Assembly (NCBI RefSeq): GCF_000003855.2
Contig: NW_003101672.1
Span: 886,134-950,133, forward strand
Reading direction: 5' to 3'
Length of the DNA stretch: 64,000 nt
From: Blastomyces gilchristii SLH14081
Taxonomy: Eukaryota; Ascomycota; Eurotiomycetes; Onygenales; Ajellomycetaceae
The translations under genes were made by a program, and so were the position numbers. The notes below the pieces were generated by a model, which was given only the letters and a program-made list of their open reading frames with translations, had not been told where the DNA came from and did not search any database. Shown piece after piece: positions 46,942 through 59,543 of the stretch (its first letter is position 1; the number at the start of each line of letters is the position of its first letter).

Positions 46942-47476
46942 TCATCCCGATCGCGACCGTTGGCAGTCTCTCAAAGAGAGGTTCGAGCAAACTGAGCTTC
47001 TTCCATCCTTGTCTAGCAGGAACGCCAGCCTTTTGCCCACTGGATAGAGTATTGGCGATGCTAAGTGTCCATTCTCCTTGGCAGAATCGTTCTCCCAGAG
47101 TCTTTTGAGCTCATCAAGCTCGTCGGGGAGAGAGGCAGCGAACTTGATTTGAATAGGGACTAATGAGTCGCGCAGCACTCTAGGATGTTCAGTGCTAGCC
47201 ATCTCAATAATCTCCCTAACAATTTCTCTCTTGACTCGCTTTTCATCGACAATGGACAATAGAGCCCGAAACAGTTGGGAGAATGCAATGACACTTCCCC
47301 AAGGACTTTTCCGTCGATATATAGATATCATGATGTCGTTCGTTCGCTTTGAAAACATTATACATGAGTGTACATGTTCGGATTGCTGAAAACAAGGTTG
47401 AGTAGTCCATCTGTTCAAGGACTTCCCAGAGAATCTCAACTGGCAGAGCAACTAGCCTAGTTGTTGGCGATGACAT
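46942..47476 (-). pseudogene. F-box protein gene, frame-broken
   Basis: An ATG at 47476 opens a frame with a good N-terminal F-box: LVALPVEILWEVLEQMDYST then LFSAIRTCTLMYNVF. Around 47310-47350 the plausible protein continues only in another frame (DIMISIYRRKSPWGSVIAFS, FRALLSIVDEKRVKREIVRE, ELDELKRLWENDSAKENG) and stops at 46942. No GT-AG intron of normal size bridges the two frames, so a single frameshift, real or an assembly error, is the simplest reading. F-box proteins link substrates to SCF ubiquitin ligases; the substrate region here is not recognisable. The gene lies in the relic zone next to low-complexity DNA and a broken kinase, which favours a dead gene. Confidence 0.6.
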
Positions 47477-49286
47477 GGCGAAGGGAGTTTGTGAAGGGAC
47501 GGCTGAAAGGATATCGTGTCGGCATATGCGGAGGAGTTATCAAGAAAGCTAAAGAGCGTAGACTGATGAGTGGGGGGTTGGTAGAATAGGGACGAAGGCT
47601 GTACTTATACTGGAAAGCAAGGGATGAGGGGCTGCACACTAAGCCTGAATAAGGAACCAGATGCCTATGTGATCATTGTGGAGGAAACCTCCCCCCTCCC
47701 TCCCCCCCACCTTCAACTCGTGCGCGCCGTTCGATGTGACGTAGAGCGGCCACAGCGAATGATGGAATCTCTACAGCAGAGGGTGAGACAGCCCGCTTCA
47801 AAGCCGCATGGATAAAAGCTGTTTGTTGGCTCGGAGTGCTTCCAGACACTTGGAATCGGAGGAGTCATATGACAGCACATCATGGCTCTCCACAGCAAGA
47901 GAGCAAAGCTGGCAAATTGCCGCACAGTCAGCCCAGGGCAGCTACCACAACCAAACGATCGTATTTCCCACACTGCGAGTGAGACGACCGTTGCTTCAGG
48001 CATGCACGATACAGTCACCGTCTTGCGAGCGATCAATTTCCAAGAATGCACCCGAGAAATATGTCCAACCAGAGAGCACGAGGGCATGGAGTCGCTCGAT
48101 TCACTCAGTCGTAGATGCGGCACAGCTGCGGCACAGCAAGGCCATGATGGTAGAGGGGAAATGAGATGTAGACGGAAGAGATCAGGAACGCAAACCAAGG
48201 GGCGAGGGATTGGATCTTTATGTCAACCAAGCGGCGCGAGGCGCTTTACCCGAATAGGCACGCTATACCACAATAGGAAATTAGGTGTACCTACGGAGTT
48301 ATGCGAGGATGGAGATTAGATAATGGGCCTGGCAGAATATCGCGTCATTACTGAACTCGTGTATAGAAAATAATCACGCCACGCTTCATCTCATTTGGGA
48401 TTTTATTTTCCTTTAAACTAAGCTTCTCTTGTAACACTTGAAGCTCAGAAAGCAATCCAGCTGACTGGCTCAGTGTTGGTTCAGGAGTACCGTGTCATGA
48501 TCCAACGTGGACTGGAGTATTTTTACATATCACTAATGGATTTATTTCATTCCCTCACGAGCCCTATTGATATTGCCTACTACACCTGCCCTTGCCTACA
48601 GCTATGTTATGATATTTTCTTTGTTATAAATATATTTCTTTCTAAGCCCTAGAAAAGGATTTCAGTTATTAGCAAGTTCCACACCCTAATAACAATAGGT
48701 TTTGAAATCGCATCTCGATAAAGTTGGTCAAGGCCATCAACAGCGTTATCGTAGGAAATTAGACGCGACTCATGGATTTTTTCAGCTTCCTAAAGCCGTA
48801 CGCCGTTTTGAACGTGGGTAAGTAAAATCAATGTGGAGAAAGTGGCCCGTCGTGATTTCATCGTTCTCTAGGACGCGACAACCACGGTGTTCGCACGAAG
48901 CAGGTAAATATGTACTTCAGGAATACATTGATTAGGAAGCAATGTTTGTGTAATAGCCGCGCTTAGTGGTTGGTCCAAAACCTGCAATTCTGGGCCCTCG
49001 GCGTTGGACTCGCTTGTTTCTCGGCTCCTTCCTCTTCTCCTTCTTCCTCTTCTCCTCCTTCAATTTTTGCAAACCCTATCTTTGAGCTTCGGGAGTTTGT
49101 GAGAGGTATTCCACCATCTTCTTAACCAGTAGTCGGTCTTCGCCTAGTGCGTCCCCGGAGACGGCCCCCTGAAATCATATGAGTATGTGCTGAAATCCAT
49201 TTCTACACATGAGTCCAGTTATTTTATTTCACATGAAGCAACCCCTGCGATCAGGTCCACCTTCCTTGTCATCCTTAGGTTTTAGG
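47477..49286. other. Intergenic region, no gene recognised
   Basis: Overlapping frames of 145-161 codons occur on both strands at 47713-48319, but neither resembles a known protein and they are complementary shadows of each other. From about 48320 the DNA is AT-richer. A CTTCCTCTTCTCCTT low-complexity patch lies at about 49025-49062. Confidence 0.4.
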
Positions 49287-50000
49287 TCACTGATAGTGCT
49301 GACGAGTTTTATCGAATTTCCGCTTGACAAAGTCGTGTTTCTGTAGTTCCAGAGATCCAACGGGATTAGTTAAAAAGTGGGCATAACTGTGCAGGGAGCA
49401 GAGGACACAGACCATAAAATCAGCCATCTCAGCCATAAGCTCCTTTTCAAACACAATCCATTCCTTCTGCCTCTCTGAAAGCTCTCCATTAAAGGTCCGT
49501 GCCCTGTCGAAATCTATTCAAATTGTCCTTTCTGGATCCTCTTCCACAATCATCATATTCCTGGGATGAACATCATTGTGATAGACTAGTGTATCATGAA
49601 TTCTGTTCAACTCATCAACAAAATTTTGCATCCTCCTTTCATTGTAATTGATCCAATTCAGCTCTTTCATTTTGAGAATGTACTCTAAGAGGATAGCTGT
49701 GAGTTGATATTCATCTTTGACAAATGTGTTAAGATGTGGTAGGCACTGTGTTGAACTGAGGAGTTATACCCCGGGCGCATACTCCAGTGCGTGTTCTAAG
49801 TGTCGATATGCTGTTGATTCGCAGATAAAGATATGATCTGTGAGTCCCATGCCTGTTTAGGGCCTTGACCATGGTGCTATGGAAAGCATCAGAGAATACA
49901 TCTGCAGGAGAGTCAAAAGCCAGAGAGGAGTGTAACCCACCACTCTCATGACACAGGCCTTGCCTCTGATAACCACCAAGAATATCATGCAATAGTCCCG
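49287..50000 (-). pseudogene. Protein-kinase-like gene relic
   Basis: Minus-strand translation shows a kinase-like core in pieces. An alphaC-type stretch (DHIFICESTAYRHLEHALEY) is followed in another frame by CARGITPQF, then after a deletion or shift near 49735-49780 by a long open run: CLPHLNTFVKDEY, hinge-like ILLEYI, catalytic loop LVYHNDVHPRNMMIVEEDP and the metal-binding IDFDRARTF. Between the last two, an in-frame TGA (49518-49520) stands where relatives would have Trp. The frame then runs to a stop at 49287. No Gly-rich loop was found. The HND and DFD motifs place it among the divergent fungal kinase-like or aminoglycoside-phosphotransferase-like families that are expanded in Onygenales. 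Disabled by at least one frame break and one stop. Confidence 0.75.
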
Positions 50001-50674
50001 TTTCGCTAGCTGCCCCTAGAAGATGATCTCGGACCCTCGGTCACGTTGTAAACTCCATTGTGAAGTTTGAATATCGATCAAGAAGCAAACCTGAATGGAT
50101 TAATGTAGAGTGACAGCATTGCCATGCACTGAGGAGGAAAACAATGCCGTAGAAAAAGGATTGCTCAAGTGATTCTGTTAAAGTAGAAGACTGAGTAGTA
50201 GACCTAATATCATGGTATCTATCTAACCCTCGTGTGTCTATCTATCGAAGACGTAGAGCCGGAAGATGCAGCATGAGTGAATCCTTAACTTCCTTTGAGT
50301 ACTAGAGGTAGTTCAGTGTTGTCTCCTTGTGGTTTCTTCTCTCTAGCGATGCATTGGGCGGTTGGGTCGCCTATGAAAACAAACAAGACAAACATAAAAT
50401 GTGTAACTACATACTATACTCTGCTAAGTGAGGAATGGAAAATCTTTTCACCAACGATCGAAAGTGAAAGATACGATCAGAGTATTTGTGTCCAAGGTGA
50501 TTTTTTTGGCATCATCATTCTTTCATTTTGTCTTTTCTTTGCTTCAACCAATGATTCCTGAAGCAAAAAAGATTATTGAACGCACATTGAAAGTAGAAAT
50601 CTCCTCACCAGCCACTTATCCCGGACACTATTGAAGGCGATAGTAAAGCCTCACCAACATATTCATATAAGAAA
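50001..50674. other. Intergenic region upstream of DHR2
   Basis: About 670 bp between the kinase relic and DHR2. It contains short frames only and presumably the DHR2 promoter. Confidence 0.45.
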
Positions 50675-53227
50675 ATGAGTAAGAAGCGCAAAAGAAACGA
50701 AGATGCTGAGCAAGGAGGACAGCAACATCCTGGGCCGAAACGGGTAGTCTTATGTGATAAAGATTCACCGGGCACAACTACTTCTTCTGCCGGCAAGGGC
50801 CAGAGAACACAGGATATCGTTGCAAGCAAAAATAGCAATAAGTCTATCGCTCCCGCGAATTATGGACAAAACGTCAACCGAAGTACCCGAGACAAAGAAC
50901 GAAGTGGCCCTGCTGCGCCTACGTCTCTAAGAGAACGCGCCAAAGCGTTGTACCACACTCGCAAACAATTACCGATATTTCCCCACGCGGATGAAATCCG
51001 CAAGCATCTCCAGCGCAATGATGTAACGTTGCTCGTCGGTGAGACGGGCAGCGGGAAAAGTACGCAGGTGCCACAATTTTTGGTTGATGAAAAATGGGCA
51101 TGGCCAAGGACGGTCAAAGTCCATTCGACGGCACTGAAAAAGAAGGCAAATTCTCAGACCAAATCGGCAGATGGTGACAATGGTCCAGCTCAAAAGGAGA
51201 CTGTTGTGAAGGAGATCACGGTTGGTGGATGCATTGCCATCACGCAGCCTAGGCGTGTCGCTGCTGTGTCCCTGGCAAGACGCGTGGCAGACGAAATGGG
51301 GACTCCATTGGGAAATTCGTCCCCTGCGAGTAAAGTGGGATATTCGGTGCGGTTTGATTCTTCGACGTCGCCTAATACCAGGGTCAAGTTCCTGACAGAG
51401 GGAATGTTGCTCCAGGAGATGTTGACCGATCCTTGGCTGACCAAATATAGCGCCGTTGTGGTCGATGAAGTCCATGAACGCGGCGTTAATGTGGATCTTA
51501 TTTTGGGGTTTTTGAGGAATATGGTTTCTGGGAAGAAGGAAGGGAGAGGTGGGCTGCCGTTGAAAGTGGTCGTTATGAGTGCCACGGCTGACATGGAGAG
51601 TTTGCTTGGATTCTTCGGGGAGGGACTAAATAGTGGAATATCGGACAAAGATGGTTCTTCTGGGATGGATAAGGGGAAGCCCAACAACGACCAAGCTTCA
51701 GACGAAGTCTCGTCACCGTCGTCACAAAAAGTTTCCGTTTGCCATATAAAAGGCCGTCAATACCCTGTCAAGGTTATATACTCTCCTGAGCCTGTGCATG
51801 ATTTCGTGGATGCAGCGCTTCAGACAATTTTCCGGATCCACATGAAAGAACCCCTACCAGGCGATATTCTGGTATTCCTGACTGGCCAAGAAACTGTGGA
51901 ATCCCTTGAGGCCCTCGTCAACGAATACGCTGTCGGTATGGACCCTGCTTTGCCAAAGGTACAAGTACTTCCCTTATTCGCCGCTCTCCCCCAAGCAGCA
52001 CAGCAACGAGTCTTTACACCAGCCCCGCCCAGAACTCGCAAAATAATCCTATCCACCAACATCGCAGAGACATCCGTCACTGTCTCTGGCGTTCGCTACG
52101 TTGTCGACTGCGGAAAAGCCAAAATGAAACAATTCCGCGCGCGCCTCGGTTTGGATTCCCTGCTTGTTAAACCGATATCGAAGTCTGCAGCCATTCAACG
52201 GAAAGGTCGTGCGGGAAGAGAAGCACCCGGTCAATGCTACAGGCTTTACACAGAAAAGGATTACTTGGCATTACAGGAAGCGAATACGCCTGAGATTTTG
52301 CGCTGCGATTTGAGCCAGGCGATTTTGAACATGAAAGCGAGGGGTGTGGATGACATTGTTAGCTTCCCATTCTTAACCCGTCCATCTAGAGAGGCCCTTG
52401 AGAAAGCGCTCCTGCAGCTTTTCAGCATTCAAGCACTGGATGAAATGGGAAAGATCAGCGAAATTGGTGAGAAAATCGCCAAACTTCCTCTTAACGCACA
52501 GCTAGGTCGCGTGCTTCTAGCGAGTGCGGAATACGGACCGAACTGCCTGCGCAATGTCATCGATATCATTTCATGCCTCAGCGTTGAGAACATTTTCCTT
52601 AATACGACGTCTGAAGAGAAGAAGGAAGAGGCGGAAAAGGCGAGACGAGATCTGTATCGGAGAGAAGGTGATCATTTGACAATGCTTGCCACAGTTAGAG
52701 CTTATGCGAGTGAAAATTCGGATCGAAAGGCATGGGCAAGTAGACATCTTGTTTCACATCGTGCAATGCAGGCGGTCATGGTATGTAAAAGAATCTATCT
52801 TTGCCAAGTTCTATCATCTCTCCACCAAATAACAGAAGAGCAGGGACTAACAGAATGCTGTGTGTTTACGTAGGATGTCCGAAAACAACTGGTAACGCAA
52901 TGTCGACAAGCAAAACTTCTCCCAAATGACAAGGATACCAACGGTGCCAATGGCAATCATGCGATATCCTCGGAAGAAAACCCTGTCTCTATCCTAAAAT
53001 CTTTCCTCACAGGGTTCGCTTCCAACACCGCCCGCCTCTTCCCTGACGGGAGCTACAAAACAATTGTAGGCAATCAGACGGTTGCCATTCACCCGTCTAG
53101 CGTTTTATTTGGCCGCAAGGTCGAGGCTATTATGTATAACGAGTATGTGTTCACCAATAGAAGCTATGCACGGGGAGTAAGTGCTGTACAGATGGATTGG
53201 GTGGGCGAGGCTTTGGGAGAAGGCTAG
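50675..53227 (+). CDS. DHR2: DEAH-type pre-rRNA helicase, Dhr2-like
   Basis: Exons 50675-52780 and 52874-53227 give 819 aa. A basic N-terminus (MSKKRKRNEDAEQ) suggests nucleolar location. Helicase motifs: GETGSGKST (about 122), TQPRRVAA, DEVHERG (about 264, DEVH in place of DEAH), SATAD, a motif IV region with FLTGQETVE, STNIAETSVTV and QRKGRAGREAPGQCYRLY. A winged-helix and ratchet region (QLFSIQALDEMGKISEIGEK) and the OB-fold end (SVLFGRKVEAIMYNEYVFTN, YARGVSAVQMDWV) complete the DEAH/RHA architecture. Yeast Dhr2 is a nucleolar helicase needed for 18S rRNA production. The assignment to Dhr2 rather than another DEAH helicase rests on overall resemblance and the DEVH motif. Confidence 0.88.
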
Positions 53228-54248
53228 ATGATTTGGATTTCCCAACCTGGGCTTTCTCTTTCGAGCAAGTTCTGTTGGATGCTTCATAAATAGACCTACT
53301 AAATAGAGATTGCTTATTTCTCACATCTCAAGTGGCTATTTGATAAATGTACAGAGTAGATTCGCTAGAGTCAACCATGCTTATGGCCCATATTTCCCGA
53401 ATCATTAACGAAAGCGATTGAACATGTTCAGGGGCTGGTTGCTCCATTGTTACCCAACACGGCATTGAAAGTTTTAACGGCGTACTTTTCCGACTCCAAA
53501 ACTTAGAATCATTATAGAAATATGTAATTGCCTTAAATGTAAAGTTCCATCATGCTAACAATTTGTGAGTGAAGGATATGTTTCGTAGATTTTCGCAACC
53601 CTTCCCTGTTCTGCCCCTCAATGCACGGCCCGAGTCTGGCGGCCAGCACTCGGCATCAGTTAACTTAAAGCACCGAGAGCTAAGTCGGAATAGGGAATAC
53701 AACAGACGATCCATGCATTCCCCTAGCCTCAGCCAGCAATTGGTTTCTTCAGCTCTTATTCATATGGCATCATCACCTTGACCAAAACTCCCATTTTTAA
53801 CGATTATTTTAGAATTATCAACGATTTTTGTTTTTAGGCGTCCCACAATGAAGAAATTATTCTTCTGCAGCTTCTACCTGACAAGCCTTGACTTTGAACC
53901 AAAGAGCTGTTGAAGAGAAGGGACCAGGGCGTGCATTAAAAATGAATTGCCCTCAAGGCATAATTTCGTGGCATTTATATTGAATGATAGCCCTAGGCTG
54001 AGCTAATGGCGTCATTATATACATGTATGTATCACATATTATGTGTAGAAAAGAGACAGTGAACGAAATGCAAACACAAACTTGGCCCATCCACTAGCTA
54101 GCTAACACAGGTATAATTCAATTAACACGAAGCCAATCACTAACGAACTAATCACACGGCTTTACAAGTTATTGATGTATGTCAAACTGTTCCGAACGAA
54201 TTCCCTTCAAAACTTCGTCCCAAGGACGCCACCCTTGTTACGTTGAAA
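53228..54248. other. Convergent intergenic region
   Basis: 1.0 kb between the stops of DHR2 and the dioxygenase gene. No gene or repeat recognised. Confidence 0.5.
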
Positions 54249-55768
54249 CTACTCTGCATCTAGCGGAGCCACGGGAGGTTGGTCATTCACCTGAATGCCT
54301 CCTCGCTTCTTCTCATTAGTATCCCAGAACGGGAGAGTCCAGCCCCCCTCGCTTTCTGGCGTGGCCAGCCAGAGGCGCATAAGGTGTCTACGAGGGGCGG
54401 GAGGTGGGTAATCCTTGTATTCCGTGCGGGCATGGAAGACGTGTGTGTTAGCAAGGAATTGGATGTCTCCGACATCAAGAACCATGTGGAGCGCGAGCCT
54501 GAGGCAGGTCTCCTCAAGCACCTTCATAGCCTCAAGCTGTGCAGGCGACAGTGGAGGGATGATACCCTTATCAGAAAAGCGGGTGAGAGAGCGGACAAAG
54601 TATGGATCCCATCTATTTGGAGAAATGGTATTAGCTGAGGATTATTTGGAGGATTTTCATGGCGATTTTCACATGAGATGAGATGTAATGGTTTGGCTTT
54701 AGTAAACAGATGCCAAGTAACTGGTCACTGGTTCTTTCAACTCACTTCGCAAACACCCGTCCGTTCTCCTTCGGTTCGACGTAGAAAATAGAGGTTCTTA
54801 TATATTCCTCCTGCCCGACGCTGGTTTCGCCCTTGCGATCGACGTACCAGATTGGTTGGGTGAGTGTTTCGAGGACATCTGGTCGTTCTTTGGCGAGTAC
54901 ATTGTATACGTGATGTGTGGAAATGAGATCTGATTCTCCACCCTCGAGCGCCTTTGCAACGCAAAGAAGTCCAACGATGTCACCGTCATCTGTGTGGAAA
55001 AACTGTCTGTTGGACCGTTCAGTTTTTGAAAGGGTAAACATAGTCAACCAAAGCTGTGGGAAAAAGGGAGAAAGCCAACCCACCTGGCGTTTGTTCTGTA
55101 TATGCGCACTTTATCGATCTGCTTAGAGTCCTCTCCTAGGTCCTTGACATGTCCAAGGACATGGCCACGGCCGTTCTGGCTGACAAAGTATCCTAGGTAC
55201 GTGCCCAGACCCATATACACTACGGCAGCCTTGTGGTTCCCCCATTCATTGACGGGGAGTCCTTTGAACAGAATGAATCCCTTCCCGTTGATGAGGTCTT
55301 CTCTCAGCTCTGCGAGAAATGAGGATAGTTTGGGGAGCGGGAAGTTGCTCTGCCATATGCACAAGTCAAAAATTTCAGTCTCCATTATCTCCCCCAGTAA
55401 TGAAGCAGGGGAATAAAGGGGGACGGTGCCAATTAATCAATTACAAACAAGACTCAACCCACCTTGGAGATACCCGTCAAGGGGATTTTGGCCGCGATGA
55501 ACGCATCGGACGTTTGGCTCAACTCGTCAATCTCTGCCTCGGTGAATCGATGAGTCCATTTCTCCGGATTATCCTTATAATCTTCGGCTTTCCAGACGGT
55601 CCGGCCTGTGATCTCCTTAGGGAACTCGGAGAATGGCTTGAGCTGTTCATAGATTGGGGGATGCTGCCCGGTGGTCTTGAGTCCGTCCGGGAACAAGTCT
55701 AGCGATATGGGGGCGCTTTTGAGCTGCTGAGCGGTAACAGTTGGGTTTTCGTAAGAGACAGGCGCCAT
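54249..55768 (-). CDS. TauD/TfdA family 2-oxoglutarate dioxygenase
   Basis: Four exons on the minus strand (55768-55463, 55349-55084, 55006-54746, 54612-54249) give 398 aa. The Fe(II) facial triad is visible: H-x-D in FFHTDDGDIVGLLC (H195, D197) and the distal His in NTHVFHARTEY (H338), followed by the 2-oxoglutarate-binding Arg in RRHLMRLWLATP. The N-terminal block WKAEDYKDNPEKWTHRFTEA and GKGFILFKGLPVNEWGNHKA are typical of a fungal clade of TauD-like enzymes. Substrate cannot be inferred; taurine itself is not implied. No targeting signal is seen. It is divergent from the alpha/beta hydrolase gene 1.2 kb away. Confidence 0.92.
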
Positions 55769-56982
55769 TATTATAATAATTGTTTCCAGAAGTGAGCGAA
55801 GGGCCCGAATTGAAATCGGGTTTGCTATATCAACAATGTCAACGACGTATTCTAACAGAGGCGGCGCGGTAGTTCTAGATTGACAACCTTGCGAGCCAGT
55901 AAGGAACTCATAAATTCAGAATGATGATGGGGTCCTCGAGGGCTATTAAATGCTTTTCGTCAAATTATATATTATCCTTACATAATTATTTCCAGGTTTC
56001 CCACCATTCTATCAGGTACTGGCTAAGCAGCTGGCTGGGTATGTCAACATTTTAGCAGGGCTAACGGAATATTCCGCAGTATGGTTTTGATTGCTCTATT
56101 GGACGGATTGGCCGAGTTGCGGAGAAAAGTATTCATGGATGTGTACACAGAACTGAGATGGTGTGATAGAGGTATGTTCTGTTGCGATCTCCAGAACGTT
56201 TTTGAATTGCGGGGTTGGGACCAAAAATAACGCGTCTGGGCAGTGGGGGGCCGGTTGATGCCAAAACCAGCGGGGAATTGGGTACTTGCATTGCACGAAG
56301 GACTGAAGGACTGTTACTGCTGGACATTGTACTCTATACATAGTGGGTGAGGTAGAACTTCACTGCGGAAAGGAGGTGCATGAGCTAAATAAATATTCTT
56401 ATGTCCGAGAATATCTCCATCGCAGCATCACGACAAACAGGATTTAGCTGATGCCGATTCGCTTTGGATTCCGCTCGCAGGGAATCTCTGCCCCCTTTTC
56501 TCTTTTCCTGATGCGCCGACATTCCTTCTCACGGGACTTACCTGGATGCCGATACTATGATCAACTGGCTAACTCTGCCTGTTGGTAGCTAAGAACGCTG
56601 TGGGCATGTCCCATGTTTTGTCTGTCCATATTACGCAGAAGGACTTGCCGGAGGGACACGCCTTCTCGCCGGGCAGCATTTGTATATGCTGTCGAAGATG
56701 AGTAGGCACAGGCATGATCCATAACGATTGCAGCTTCTGATATTGTGGTATAAACAAAATGCCCATACAAGAGATGTCCTGAGCTGAGAGGCGGCAAGCT
56801 CTCTTCAAGCTTGACACTCCTCTTCATGACCCTTCAACGCGCGGAATTGGCTTGATTTTTTTTAAATTGAAATTGCAGTATGTTCTTCTTGACCTATTCA
56901 TAAAGTGCAGGAACTGAACTTTGAAAGACAGGATTAAGCTATCAGTGTTTTATACGCCAATACTCACAGCCCTTCTACTACT
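55769..56982. other. Intergenic region between dioxygenase and hydrolase genes
   Basis: 1.2 kb between divergent genes. Short frames only; both promoters lie here. Confidence 0.45.
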
Positions 56983-57975
56983 ATGGAGGCCACCGACACG
57001 GACTGGGAACGCGGGGAGCATATAGGCTTCGTTTCCATCGCAAACCATTGCCTCCGCGTCACCGTCCACGGGCCTGATCGTCGTCCTGGTGACCCTATTG
57101 TTATCGTCCTGACCAATGTAGCCACCAGCTCCGGGCAATGGATTCCCTTTCGCCGGCTCCTTTCGCGCAGGGTCCGCACTATGATGTATGATCGTTCTGG
57201 TCTGGGTGACTCAGAAGAGATACCAAATCCTACTGCCCCTACCGCCCGTAATATTGCCCTCGAACTGGATGTCCTGCTGATCGCTGCTAAAATCGGACCA
57301 CCATACATCATCGTTTGCCATTCCTTTGGCGCTATTGTCGCGCGGGAATTTCTGGTTTTGAAAAATATCAAGGTCGAACTTCACGATATTGTGGGGATGG
57401 TCTTTGTCGAAGGTGACCAGGAAAATACTCATTCGTTACTAAAACCCGATGAGAACGTGCGGCGAATGAGTCAGGGGCAAGACTTGCTGCGAGCCACTGG
57501 ATTATATGACGAAATGGTTCTAGAGCCAGAGAGGCGGGAAGGTCTTTACTTAGAAGCGGAAATTCCACTATACCAAGAAACAGCTGCGGCGGAGTGTGGC
57601 GAAATTGCCGAGAGCTCTCAGGAGCTGGGGGAGAAAAAGCAGCTAGAAGCAGATCCTCCACTTCTCGGGTCCGTTCCCGTCAGTGTAGTGCTCGGAGACA
57701 CCGCACGGGATCATGAACGGATATATGAAGCTGGTCTCAGGCAAGGTAAAGAAGGCATCCCATTGGCAGCGTGGCAGAGAAGGATGGCAGAATACAGGGA
57801 ATTGGACGAAATGCTGCAGCTGGCAAATTTGAACCTATCAACGACCGGCTCCGTAGCGATTGCACAAAATAGTGGCCACAACGTCCACCTTACCGAACCC
57901 GAAGTCATAGTGAAGGAGGTTCAGTGGATTTTGGATGTCTTTAACAACTCCGAGTCGGATGAGGTATCCGGGTGA
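56983..57975 (+). CDS. Alpha/beta-hydrolase fold protein
   Basis: A single exon of 330 aa. Early strands include DPIVIVLTNVATSSGQWIPF and a short-chain YDRSGLGDSE loop that follows the usual G-x-D-R-x-G pattern of this fold. The nucleophile elbow is CHSFGA (about residue 112), with Cys replacing the first Gly of G-x-S-x-G. The catalytic His is in SGHNVHLTEP near the C-terminus; a candidate acid is in VVLGDTARDHE. No signal peptide or membrane segment. The substrate is unknown. The Cys at the elbow is unusual but seen in some members; the Ser and His suggest an active enzyme. Confidence 0.85.
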   Translation: MEATDTDWERGEHIGFVSIANHCLRVTVHGPDRRPGDPIVIVLTNVATSSGQWIPFRRLLSRRVRTMMYDRSGLGDSEEIPNPTAPTARNIALELDVLLIAAKIGPPYIIVCHSFGAIVAREFLVLKNIKVELHDIVGMVFVEGDQENTHSLLKPDENVRRMSQGQDLLRATGLYDEMVLEPERREGLYLEAEIPLYQETAAAECGEIAESSQELGEKKQLEADPPLLGSVPVSVVLGDTARDHERIYEAGLRQGKEGIPLAAWQRRMAEYRELDEMLQLANLNLSTTGSVAIAQNSGHNVHLTEPEVIVKEVQWILDVFNNSESDEVSG

Positions 57976-59543
57976 TGTAGTCGGCTAGATTCCTTTGGAT
58001 GATGGTAGCTAGGCCGAAGGATACCTCTATATGTCTCCCGATCAATACCTTTCTACAGATTGGCAAAATGGCCAAAGGACCCCACTACTCAGAGGGTGTT
58101 GGAGAGTCTGATTAAACACCGTCATCATTATCTTGTGTCTACGTTGTTTCTATTATGTTCGCTACTTCAATCGCGAGCACGATGTGAAAGTATCAGAGCT
58201 GACTACGAACTCGCTGTTGTCATTACTATGCACCGTAAGATTATTGTTTCATGATTATCCATATCACCTGGCATTAGTTTAGAGGAGGCTCGTGGAAATG
58301 AATGAAGAAGAGAATTAGCTACTCGTGTTCATTTAAAAGTTATTGGTTTTCATCATTCTGATTTAAATAGAGTTGCGATAAAAATCACAACCCGCACCCC
58401 CAAAACACCGTAACTCCAATCAAGAGATAAAAGATAGGTGGATACTTTTGACGAGGCGCTGGATGGTATGTACGTACATGTACATGTACATGTATGTAGT
58501 ATACGCTGCGTAGTCAGGCTAATGGATCCGTAGCCATGTGCCGGAATATGCAGGTGCCATATGGCCCTCCAATAAGATCAATCAAACAGATGAACTGACA
58601 GGATACACGAATTTCATAACAATATTCCTGGATTTATTGAATAATGTGGGATATTTCTGTCAAAGGAACTCTAATATTTAACTAACTCTCAAAGCCTGCG
58701 TGATTGAGACTATAATAGTAACATATGAATTTTGGTAGATAAGGCTTGATCTGTCACAATAAACCAAAGCGTGTCTAGTTATGTCAATGATTCTAGAGGT
58801 CTTTTTGTTTCATGATGTTTCATGATGTTGGTTTAAGAGTGTGGATTGCTAAAGTGTCGTAAACAAAATAATTAAGTCAGGAATGATAATGATGATGAAA
58901 CTTCCCTGCACATAAGTAACAAATGAACAAAGGTAGTTAACTATATAAGAGTAATGCATGGTCCATCATAAAGACAGAGCCAGGAGCGGAAAATATCACA
59001 GGGGAATCAAGAAATAAAGACATAAAACAGGGCTGGAGAAAGAAAGCAAATGAAATGAAAGCCAAACCAACTTCACATGCCCACCAAAAGAGTTTGATAT
59101 AACTGCATTGTTGTTGCTTGTTTCAAGCCGCCCGAGGAGAGAATGACTTGGTCAAGGAAAAGGTCTCTTCTCAAACATTTATGACTGACTATAAGGTGAG
59201 TGGGTAGTGATCGTAAAGTGACACTTCTTGATTCGTAAATAGGGTTTATTTACCACTTTTTTACCCCTGTAGTTTCCACCAAGCAAACCGAACGACGTGA
59301 ACAGCGATGCCATAGAACAGGACAAAGTTATAAGGATAATGTACATACAAACCAACCTATAAATGCAAAAAAAAATATAACAGAAATATCGATGCTCCAC
59401 ACGCTATGCATAGTTCTTTGCGAAATCGGAGCCTGGTCAGTATATCCCAGGCGCACGCCAAATCCAGAAGCAACCCAAAAAAAGGAAAGAAAAGGAAAAT
59501 CCTCAGCGGGCGGGCCGTCGTAGATGCATGTCCTCGTTCCGAC
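57976..59543. other. Intergenic region
   Basis: 1.6 kb without a gene. It includes an alternating GTACAT repeat near 58470-58498 and a tandem TTTCATGATG duplication near 58809-58828. AT-rich in the middle but not extreme. Confidence 0.5.

Noticed and set aside
47713..48319. Frames of 161 (-) and 145 (+) codons as genes
   Set aside because: They overlap on opposite strands, show no recognisable domain, and lie in a relic zone.
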